From assembly GCA_051201585.1 (NCBI GenBank), contig CP179198.1, forward strand, positions 2,604,001 through 2,668,000: a stretch of DNA of 64,000 bases. Direction: 5' to 3'. Position numbers and translations under genes: made by a program. Origin of the DNA: UBA868 sp016776875. GTDB lineage: Bacteria > Pseudomonadota > Gammaproteobacteria > Arenicellales > UBA868. Positions 24,135 to 31,737 of the stretch are shown here, one piece after another. Numbering within the stretch: position 1 is the first letter of the stretch; each line of letters starts with the position of its first letter. Below the pieces are notes generated by a model that saw only the letters and a program-made list of their open reading frames with translations, did no database searches and was not told the DNA's origin.

Positions 24135-26936
24135 TTGATTAAGGATTTTTCTTATTTTCAAGACCAAATCATTCAAATTTGTATTGCCAAATTGAATAAC
24201 AAAGCCCCCGAGAATCATCTTAGTAAAGCGAAAAAGATCCTGCCCCTGGCTGAAGATCGGTCGACTCTGCTGCAGTCCGTTTTAGATTTGACGTCAGACG
24301 CGATCATAGGATTTGATGAGGACAATTCTATTTGGATAACCAACCATGCCGCGGCGTCACTATTTGGTTACTCCAAAAAAGAACTGATCGGAGAGCCCGC
24401 TTCAAAAATCTGTCAACACAAATGTTTACAGGCCACCGCGCCTGGTCAACGAATAGATCTCGAAGGCCGGCATAAAAACGGCGCGCTAATCCCAGTATCA
24501 GTTTCAGTATCCGAGATGGCGGTCGAAAATCACACGCTTTTGGTTGCTGCCATTCAAGATCGCCGAAATCAAATCCAGCGTGATAAGGAATTCGACCAGC
24601 TCAATTCCGTTCTCCGCCTCGAAGCAATCGATCATCTTGGTGTCGGCATTGCTGTTTATGATGAAGATTTAAAACTCGTTCACGCGAACCGATTCCATGA
24701 TGAGATGTATGCGGTTCCGAAAAAACTCAGAAAGCAAGGAACGTCCGCCGAATCGTTAGTCCGCTTCCTAGCCAAACGAGGGAGCTACCGCGAAATAGAT
24801 GCAGATGCGGAAAAACAGATTAAAAGTGTTCTCAACGCGCTTTCGGCGGCACAGCCAATTTCGCGAGACTTAACGCTTCCCAATGGCCGAATTATTGAAG
24901 TTCGATCATCGCCGCTTCAAAAAGGCTTCTGTCAAATCGGTATCGATGTCACTGAATCTCGACTGGCGCTACACAAAGAAAAGACAACGGATAGTGTTAC
25001 GGGCCTGATGACATTCGAAACGATCATTGAACAGGCTAAAAAACTCTTTCCAAATTTAGAAAAAGCAAACAAACAGGCATTCGGTCTACGTGTACAAATA
25101 GACCGCCTGGGAATGGTCAATGAAATCTACGGTTCGCACGTAGGTGACCAGCTCTTGAGACAGGTCGCCCAACGTATCTTGGGGGTGACAACCGACGACG
25201 CATTAGTAGGCAGAGCCGGTGGCAACGAAATCGTTATTGCCGATGAAGCCGCGAATGCGTCCAAGATGGCCAACTCTCTTGTTAAGGTTTTACGCAAGGC
25301 AATGAAGCCACCGTTCCAGTTCAAGGATCGAGACAAGAAAAGGCAAAAAATTAACCTTACGCTGAGCGGCGGTATCGTCCTTTTTCCCCAGAACGGCACC
25401 GATCTTGAAGAACTCATTGAGAGGTCGCGCGTGACGATGCAATACGCAGCCACTCAAGGCAGCGACAGTTTCAGGTTCTTTGACTGGAAAGCGCCGCGTC
25501 GTCATTTCGCTTTTGACCGGATCAGTGTGGAAAATGATCTTCGTACTGCTTTAGCAGAAGAGCAGTTTGTACTCAATTTTCAACCTCAAATCAATTTAGA
25601 AACGGGCGATATTCATGGGGTTGAGGCGCTACTGCGTTGGGCGCATCCGGATCACGGCTTGATCTCTCCTTTGGATTTCATACCCATTGCCGAGGAAACA
25701 GGGTTAATAGTACCCATCGGTGAAAAAGTGCTTCTCAACGCCTGTCGTCAAGCGAAGCAATGGCAACAAGCAGGGTGGGCACCTTTCATTATTTCCGTGA
25801 ATGTATCAGCGGTTCAGTTCCGGAGTGCCGGCATCGTGTCAAGTATTCGCGACATCCTTGATGAAACCGGGCTAGATCCAAAATACCTAGAGCTGGAGCT
25901 AACCGAGTCCATCGTGGCGGATGACCTCGAAAGCACAAAAACTATTCTTGGAAATTTAAAGAAACTGGGGCTTAGCTTAGCAATCGATGATTTTGGAACA
26001 GGTTACTCCAGCCTTGCGTACCTCACACGATTGCCCTTTGACACGCTTAAAGTTGATCAGGCCTTTGTTCGCAGTAAGGACAAGCAGAACTGGGCCATCA
26101 TACGCGCTGTCAGTCAGTTAGCCCGATCGTTGGGACTACATATTGTGGCCGAAGGAATTGAAACTACAGAACAAACAAGCCGGTTGGCGAGTCTTGGATG
26201 CAACATCGGGCAGGGCTATTTTTTCAGCGCACCGTTATCAAAAGATAATCTAGAAATTTATCTCAACGATCACCCAACAGTAGAAAATCTTTCAGCTGGT
26301 CGAGAAAAAAGAATTCGTGTCGGCTTTCCAACATTTGGCGCGATCGACCAGTTTCAGGCCCTAGCGATGGAGTTTCGTGACGCGCATCCTGAATTCGATT
26401 TAGAAATTCACTGTGATGTCAGCGATTTGCTCCTAGAGTCACTGACCCTCGAGGAACTCGACATTGTCGTAGCGATCACTACTGGATCAATGGACATCCA
26501 ACCAGAGCGAGTCTGGCGAGATCAACCGGTGTGGCTTGGCTCGAAAGACCTTATCGTCCCTGAGCGAAAACCGATTTCCTTACTGGCGCAGCCTGAGGGA
26601 TCGCCTTTCCGAAAATGCATGTTGGACAGTCTGCGGCTATCAAGCAAGCAATCTAGAATTGTTTATCAGTCGCCCGCTTTACATGGCCTTGCCGACGCGT
26701 TAGCTGCCGGTATGGGTGTCACCGCGCTACCTCTGTCTGCGCTAGATAATTACGAAAGCATGAAATCGGGAACGATTAGAGTGCTCGATCCGAAACAGTA
26801 TGATCTCCCGGCTCTGGAGTCCGTGAATTACGGAATATACGTTCAGCCCACTCAAGTGACCGCACCGGAAACTGGGAAAGCGATATTGATCCAACGCCTA
26901 CAGAATCTAATTGACTCGATAACCCTTAACACGTAA
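24135..26936 (+). CDS. PAS-PAS-GGDEF-EAL protein with a C-terminal LysR-type substrate-binding domain
   Basis: A 933-residue protein, TTG start at 24135. In order: PAS 1 (about 45-150, LDLTSDAIIGFDEDNSIW), PAS 2 (about 160-275), a degenerate GGDEF domain with GRAGGNEI near 360 (no cyclase activity expected), and an EAL domain (about 460-705) with all catalytic motifs: EALLRW, ISVNVSAVQF, LELTESI, IDDFGTGYSSL, LKVDQAF, AEGIET and GQGYFF. It should hydrolyse c-di-GMP. The last 215 residues (RIRVGFPTFGAIDQF, LLLESLTLEELDIVVAIT, EGSPFRKCMLD, LHGLADALAAGMGVTALP) match the ligand-binding half of LrhA-like LysR regulators, without an HTH. I know of no such architecture. Not membrane-anchored. Confidence 0.9.
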   Translation: MIKDFSYFQDQIIQICIAKLNNKAPENHLSKAKKILPLAEDRSTLLQSVLDLTSDAIIGFDEDNSIWITNHAAASLFGYSKKELIGEPASKICQHKCLQATAPGQRIDLEGRHKNGALIPVSVSVSEMAVENHTLLVAAIQDRRNQIQRDKEFDQLNSVLRLEAIDHLGVGIAVYDEDLKLVHANRFHDEMYAVPKKLRKQGTSAESLVRFLAKRGSYREIDADAEKQIKSVLNALSAAQPISRDLTLPNGRIIEVRSSPLQKGFCQIGIDVTESRLALHKEKTTDSVTGLMTFETIIEQAKKLFPNLEKANKQAFGLRVQIDRLGMVNEIYGSHVGDQLLRQVAQRILGVTTDDALVGRAGGNEIVIADEAANASKMANSLVKVLRKAMKPPFQFKDRDKKRQKINLTLSGGIVLFPQNGTDLEELIERSRVTMQYAATQGSDSFRFFDWKAPRRHFAFDRISVENDLRTALAEEQFVLNFQPQINLETGDIHGVEALLRWAHPDHGLISPLDFIPIAEETGLIVPIGEKVLLNACRQAKQWQQAGWAPFIISVNVSAVQFRSAGIVSSIRDILDETGLDPKYLELELTESIVADDLESTKTILGNLKKLGLSLAIDDFGTGYSSLAYLTRLPFDTLKVDQAFVRSKDKQNWAIIRAVSQLARSLGLHIVAEGIETTEQTSRLASLGCNIGQGYFFSAPLSKDNLEIYLNDHPTVENLSAGREKRIRVGFPTFGAIDQFQALAMEFRDAHPEFDLEIHCDVSDLLLESLTLEELDIVVAITTGSMDIQPERVWRDQPVWLGSKDLIVPERKPISLLAQPEGSPFRKCMLDSLRLSSKQSRIVYQSPALHGLADALAAGMGVTALPLSALDNYESMKSGTIRVLDPKQYDLPALESVNYGIYVQPTQVTAPETGKAILIQRLQNLIDSITLNT

Positions 26937-26972
26937 CCGAATCATAAATCAGCTCGATTTTTAGAAAATAAT

Positions 26973-28736
26973 ATGGCCAGCACGCCAGATAAACACTGGG
27001 CTACTCAATTCTCATCTGCCGGGAAAAGTGGCAACGAAACCCGCCGGCGACTTCGGCTTGGCGAAATCCTTGTTCAAGAGGATTTAGTCAGTGAAGCTCA
27101 GATTGAGACAGCGTTAGAAAAGCAAAAATTAAGTCCTGGCAAGCGCCTCGGCGAAATGCTTGTTGAACTACGCATAATCGACGAAATCTCTATCGTCAAA
27201 ACGTTGGCCAAGCGTCTCGGTCTTGCTTTCGTCGACCTTAACGATGTTCAAGTCTCAGAAGCCGCCCTCAAGGAAATGCCGACTCATGTGATGCGTGATC
27301 ACACTGTGGTTCCGATTTCTGTCGATGATGAATCGATTACAGTCGGCTTCGGTGACCCGCTATCGATCGATGCAATAAATGCTGTCCGGTTTTCCTGTCA
27401 AAAGCGATTGATTGAGGTGATCTGCCCTCCCAGTCAAATCAAACGCTTTGTGAACCGATCGACGTCTATCAACGAAAGCAGAGAAGAATTCGAGATTTTC
27501 CTACGCTCTCTGACGCGCGAGAACAATCAGAACAATGAACTTGGCGAAAATGCAGCAGTCCGACTTGTTAACAAAATCATACTGGATGCCGTGCGTGAGC
27601 GTGCGTCGGACATTCACCTTGAACCCAATGGGTCAAAAGATGATCTGATGATTCGCTTTCGGGTCGATGGTGAGTGTCGAGAATACCGGCGGATTCCGGC
27701 CGGATATAGTGCGCAGCTTGTGGCCCGAATCAAAATCATGGCCCGCCTTAATATCGCAGAGCAACGCATACCCCAAGACGGAAAGATTCGGTTCAAATTA
27801 GGGGAGATGGCAATTGAACTTCGGGTGGTGACGTTGCCGACCGCTGGCCAAAACGAGGATGTCGTACTACGAATTCTGGTCGACTCCAAAGCGCATCCAC
27901 TTGGAAAAATGAACCTGAGTCCTGATTACCTAAGTTCAATTCAGAATCTCCTCACCAGGCCCTATGGAATGGTGCTCGCCGTGGGTCCGACGGGATCGGG
28001 AAAAACAACCACACTCCATGCCATGCTAAACAAGGTCAATGCGATCGAGAAAAAGATCTGGACCGTAGAAGACCCTGTTGAAATTACCCAGCCGGGGCTC
28101 AGACAAATACAAGTAAATCCCAAAATTGGCCTCTCGTTCGCCTCAGCGATGCGCTCGTTCCTGCGGGCGGATCCAGACGTGATAATGGTGGGAGAAATGC
28201 GGGATGAAGAAACTGCGCATATGGCAATTGAAGCCTCTTTAACCGGGCACTTGGTTTTCTCTACGCTGCACACCAACAACGCGCCGGAAACGATTACCCG
28301 CCTAATTGACATGGGGATGGAGCCCTTTTCCTTTTCAGACGCGCTGCTGGGAATTCTGGCCCAGCGCCTTACCCGCCGACTGTGCGAACGGTGCAGATTG
28401 GAATATGTTGCGAGTGATGCCGAGCAACACGAATTTTCTAACTACCTAGGGGAAACAGCCCTGTCTAGATTGGCAGGCCCCGGACCTCTTAAATTATTTC
28501 GTGCTGTGGGATGCGTCGAGTGCGATGACTCGGGATATCGCGGACGTCTCGCCCTTCATGAGCTTCTAATTAACAACGATGACATCAGAGAAGCGGTACA
28601 AAAAAGAGCCCCGGCTGCGGAAATCCGAGCACTGGCGGGAAAAAATGGCATGCGTACATTGCTTCAGGACGGTGCGGCCAAGTGCCTGCAGGGTTTGACT
28701 GATCTCAAGCAGGTTCTAGCCGTATGTAGTCGATGA
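26973..28736 (+). CDS. GspE/PilB-family assembly ATPase with N-terminal MshEN-like domain
   Basis: A 587-residue type II secretion/type IV pilus ATPase. The N-terminus carries two spaced RLGE(I/M)LVE-type motifs (residues 28-34 and 58-64) as in MshEN c-di-GMP-binding domains. The motor has ASDIHLEP, Walker A GPTGSGKTT near 340, the Asp box DPVEITQ, Walker B DPDVIMVGEMRDEET, the His box HLVFSTLHTNNA, and the CERC...CVEC zinc motif near 472-515. It powers pilin polymerisation at the inner membrane. No other pil or gsp assembly genes are near, except the pilin at 30531. It begins 36 nt after the EAL gene. Confidence 0.9.
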   Translation: MASTPDKHWATQFSSAGKSGNETRRRLRLGEILVQEDLVSEAQIETALEKQKLSPGKRLGEMLVELRIIDEISIVKTLAKRLGLAFVDLNDVQVSEAALKEMPTHVMRDHTVVPISVDDESITVGFGDPLSIDAINAVRFSCQKRLIEVICPPSQIKRFVNRSTSINESREEFEIFLRSLTRENNQNNELGENAAVRLVNKIILDAVRERASDIHLEPNGSKDDLMIRFRVDGECREYRRIPAGYSAQLVARIKIMARLNIAEQRIPQDGKIRFKLGEMAIELRVVTLPTAGQNEDVVLRILVDSKAHPLGKMNLSPDYLSSIQNLLTRPYGMVLAVGPTGSGKTTTLHAMLNKVNAIEKKIWTVEDPVEITQPGLRQIQVNPKIGLSFASAMRSFLRADPDVIMVGEMRDEETAHMAIEASLTGHLVFSTLHTNNAPETITRLIDMGMEPFSFSDALLGILAQRLTRRLCERCRLEYVASDAEQHEFSNYLGETALSRLAGPGPLKLFRAVGCVECDDSGYRGRLALHELLINNDDIREAVQKRAPAAEIRALAGKNGMRTLLQDGAAKCLQGLTDLKQVLAVCSR

Positions 28737-28897
28737 CAATTGATGCTTCATTGCTACAAAACCCCTTAATTACTGGGATATATTATCTGTCGAATAAGAA
28801 GTAACATAAGTTGATTATTGATTTTCGAAACGTTCATCACTTTTAGAGTGCGAGTGTTATCTCGCTCACCTTAGTCCTTTAATTCTTCGAGGAAACC

Positions 28898-29317
28898 ATG
28901 CTTAAAAATATTAAAAATCTGTCAACTTGCGGCCTGCGATTATCTGCGTCGGCTTTGCTCATTGCACTTTTTACTTCTTCACTCCAACTGGCTGCAGCGG
29001 AAGAAGTCTCAGCGGAAGTCAAAGCCAAGGCGCAGCTTACATTGGCGCAATGGATGAAGGATCGCTCTGATGACACCGGAAAATTTTATTTTGTGGACCG
29101 CCAAACAAATGACCTAGTCGCAGGATACAGTGCGAACGTTCACCCGATGATCGTCCCATACAAAAACGGCTCCGTTTTTGTATGTTCCGAGGTAGTGACC
29201 GAGAACGGTGATCGAATCACTGCTGACTTCCTAACAGTACCAGTAGGTGACAGTTATAAAGTTATCGAAGTCATCATGAATAATCGACCATCAATCAAGA
29301 AAATGATGGGAATGTAA
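28898..29317 (+). CDS. Small exported protein of unknown function
   Basis: A 139-residue protein with a clear signal peptide (LSASALLIALFTSSLQLAAA, cleavage near AAA-EE). ATG 28898 follows GAGGAAA. The mature part of about 105 residues (KAKAQLTLAQWMKDRSDDTG, FYFVDRQTNDLVAGYSANVHP, IVPYKNGSVFVCSEVVTENG) has a mixed alpha/beta look and one Cys. No family recognised. It lies between the assembly ATPase and a membrane diguanylate cyclase and could be a periplasmic sensor partner; that is speculation. Confidence 0.75.
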   Translation: MLKNIKNLSTCGLRLSASALLIALFTSSLQLAAAEEVSAEVKAKAQLTLAQWMKDRSDDTGKFYFVDRQTNDLVAGYSANVHPMIVPYKNGSVFVCSEVVTENGDRITADFLTVPVGDSYKVIEVIMNNRPSIKKMMGM

Positions 29318-29375
29318 GCCATTAGCGCCTTTACAGTCTCAACATCTTTTTTTAAATCAGTTGGTTTGGTCATTT

Positions 29376-30530
29376 ATGAAAATTGGAATATTTCTTAAAT
29401 TCATCCTCCTTTTTTCATTAATGGCGATCGCGCTGGGTACAGTCGGTATTTTTTCTTATAAGAACTATCGCCAGCAACATTACGAAGGGGTGGCCTCTGC
29501 TCAACTCGCGACTGCCGTTGTCGGCGCTGCAGCAATGCTCAATGCCGGAACAAAAACGGGCAAAGAGTCAACAGCAGAAACGCTATCGTTATTCGGAATG
29601 TTTCCCTTCCTCCTATGTGTCGAAATGAAAACAGCGGCTGGCGATACGTTTCGCTGGCCTCCGTTGCCCTGCGACATTATCAAGGAAAAGAAGTACTCGC
29701 TAGATTACAAAAACGTTCTCGCAGATGGGGGGGATTTACGTTTCTATATTAGCCGTCTATGGGTGGAAGAAGAGGTCAATCGTGAAGTCCGTTTAGGGAT
29801 CATTGGAATGGCTCTGTTTCTGGTTTGCTTTCTACTAGGCAGTGCAATCGTTTTTCACCGCGTTGTGGGGCACCCGGTCGGATTTCTCGTCGATAGTCTT
29901 CGAGGCGTCTCTCGAGATCTTTCTAAACAGCGTCTCATAAAAAAACTGAGCAAAGATGAGATAGGTGAGCTCACGGATACGTTAAATAGTCTGCTTGGTA
30001 GAATTCGCGAATACCAGTCAGAACTTATACGCCTCGCAAATACTGATGGCCTGACAGGCATCCTTAACCGACGAACATTTTTTTCTAAGAGCGAACATCT
30101 GTTGTCTGAACATGACAACAGTATTTTTTTCGTGCAGATCGATCTCGACCACTTCAAAAGCGTTAACGACAATTACGGCCATGGAATCGGAGATCAAGTG
30201 CTTGAACTGGTTGGACATCTTCTTCAAGGATCCGTCCGTACCGTTGGAGAGCGTGAACCTGATCTCGTTGGACGATTAGGCGGTGAAGAATTCGGAATTC
30301 TACTTTCGACTGAAAGCATTGAACAAGCGCTCTTGGTGACTGAGCGGCTACGCACAACGCTCGAACAATCACAAGTCGAAACCGGGGGTAATCCTTTAAC
30401 CGTAACTGGATCATTTGGAATCGCTGAAGCCAGGCCAGAAGAATCAATTGATAATCTTTATCACCGAGCCGATATGGCGTGTTACGAAGCTAAGGAAAAT
30501 GGCCGGAATCGAGTCGTCGTCGCAAAATAA
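29376..30530 (+). CDS. Membrane diguanylate cyclase (periplasmic sensor, HAMP, GGDEF)
   Basis: About 384 residues from ATG 29376 (MKIGIFLKFILLFSLMAIAL), preferred over the TTG at 29361. Two membrane helices (about 5-25 and 143-165) bracket a periplasmic sensor of about 110 residues of the CHASE8-like type, followed by a HAMP linker (VVGHPVGFLVDSLRGVSRDL...DEIGELTDTLNSLLGRI) and a GGDEF domain with DGLTGILNRRTFF, IDLDHFKSVNDNYGHGIGD, and active site RLGGEEF. REPD five residues before GGEEF is a complete I-site, so feedback control is expected. Its stop codon directly abuts the pilin gene. Confidence 0.9.
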   Translation: MKIGIFLKFILLFSLMAIALGTVGIFSYKNYRQQHYEGVASAQLATAVVGAAAMLNAGTKTGKESTAETLSLFGMFPFLLCVEMKTAAGDTFRWPPLPCDIIKEKKYSLDYKNVLADGGDLRFYISRLWVEEEVNREVRLGIIGMALFLVCFLLGSAIVFHRVVGHPVGFLVDSLRGVSRDLSKQRLIKKLSKDEIGELTDTLNSLLGRIREYQSELIRLANTDGLTGILNRRTFFSKSEHLLSEHDNSIFFVQIDLDHFKSVNDNYGHGIGDQVLELVGHLLQGSVRTVGEREPDLVGRLGGEEFGILLSTESIEQALLVTERLRTTLEQSQVETGGNPLTVTGSFGIAEARPEESIDNLYHRADMACYEAKENGRNRVVVAK

Positions 30531-31043
30531 ATGCGAGACCAAGCTACAAGTATGCGCTCAGCACAATTGACATTAGCGCAACGAAGCCAGAGCGGTTTCA
30601 CCCTAATCGATATACTGATTGTGATTCTAATTATTGGAATTTTCGCCAGTATCGCCCTACCGATATACAACAAATATGCAGCGCGCACCGAGGTTACCGA
30701 AGCCCTTATTTTGATAGGTCCTATCAAACAAGCATTGACACTCTACCATCAAGAAAATAGCGAGTTTCCATCTCAAGGGCCGGTAAATGACCGGCACGAC
30801 GCCCTTGGGATCCCGAGGCGCGACGATTTCGGCGCCGATTACACCAGGCGAATTCAGGTTCAAAGAAATACCGGACGCATTCGGGTAATTATGGATAATG
30901 ACGCTCACCCATTAATTGCGGGGAAACGATTTGAAATAAGGCCGACAGAAGATTTGGGTCTTATCACCTCCTGGGCATGCGTTCCCGTTGGGAACCAGGC
31001 TCGAAGGATAGATGAAGAGTTTATAAAAAGCTGTATGCAGTGA
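30531..31043 (+). CDS. Type IV pilin-like protein
   Basis: A 170-residue prepilin. The leader ends in Gly and is followed by FTLIDILIVILIIGIFASIA, the prepilin-peptidase site and N-methylated helix of type IV pilins. Position +5 of the mature protein is Asp instead of the near-universal Glu. LPIYNKYAARTEVTEAL resembles major PilA/PilE pilins. Two Cys near the end (WACVPVG...KSCMQ) can form the D-loop. ATG 30531 directly follows the cyclase stop; ATG 30552 would give a shorter leader. It likely serves the assembly ATPase at 26973. No prepilin peptidase or secretin is in the window. Confidence 0.88.
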   Translation: MRDQATSMRSAQLTLAQRSQSGFTLIDILIVILIIGIFASIALPIYNKYAARTEVTEALILIGPIKQALTLYHQENSEFPSQGPVNDRHDALGIPRRDDFGADYTRRIQVQRNTGRIRVIMDNDAHPLIAGKRFEIRPTEDLGLITSWACVPVGNQARRIDEEFIKSCMQ

Positions 31044-31095
31044 TTGGCTCGCACGAACAAAAGCGTGTTGACATTTCACATCTGTAGTAATTCAG

Positions 31096-31518
31096 TTAAT
31101 CATCGAGACGCCGAAATTCCCCGTCAACGACGTCTCCCGAAGATCTTCTCTGGTTTTCGTTAACCGTCACTGAATGTTTGGAAATCCACACCCGTAACGC
31201 CCGCGCCCGTAAAGCCGGCACAAGGCATAAGAAACCGAGCGCATCCGTGAAAAAACCCGGCGTGAGCAAAAAAACCCCCGCCATCAATAAAACCAATCCC
31301 TCAAAAACAATGAACGCAGGTCCATCAGCTGTACCCCGCGAGGCGTTGAATTTTGCTAGCGTTGCGAGTCCCTGCCGCCGAACTAACGCCGCGCCCAGTA
31401 ACGCCGTCCCGATAACCGCCATAATTGTCCACTGCGCGCCGATTTCCTCGCCCACGCTGATAAGCAGATAAATCTCAAAAATCGGAACGGCAATAAACGC
31501 AACAATAAATAACGGCAT
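31096..31518 (-). CDS. fxsA: FxsA family inner-membrane protein
   Basis: A 140-residue membrane protein. It starts MPLFIVAFIAVPIFEIYLLI and continues with ISVGEEIGAQWTIMAVIGTALLGAALVRRQG and LLMAGVFLLTPGFFTDALGFL, the FxsA hallmarks. The C-terminus is polar and variable. In E. coli it suppresses F-plasmid exclusion of phage T7; its cellular role is unclear. It is transcribed divergently from dsbD with a 219-nt gap in which I see no clear element. Confidence 0.9.
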   Translation of the reverse strand: MPLFIVAFIAVPIFEIYLLISVGEEIGAQWTIMAVIGTALLGAALVRRQGLATLAKFNASRGTADGPAFIVFEGLVLLMAGVFLLTPGFFTDALGFLCLVPALRARALRVWISKHSVTVNENQRRSSGDVVDGEFRRLDD

Positions 31519-31737
31519 ATAAAAGTAGTAAAAACGCGTCTCGGCCGACGCAGCGGAGACACAATGTTGGACAAAGGATTTATTCTAATCCGTCGATGAC
31601 AATGATGATTAGCCAATCTTTCAAATTACGTGCTTAAATTAACAATACAAGACCCATATCAGGTACTAAAACTGTAGTTGTTTAGACTGAAATTTTCAAA
31701 TCTACGCGATCATCTCAGGAATTAAAATAAAGCCGTA

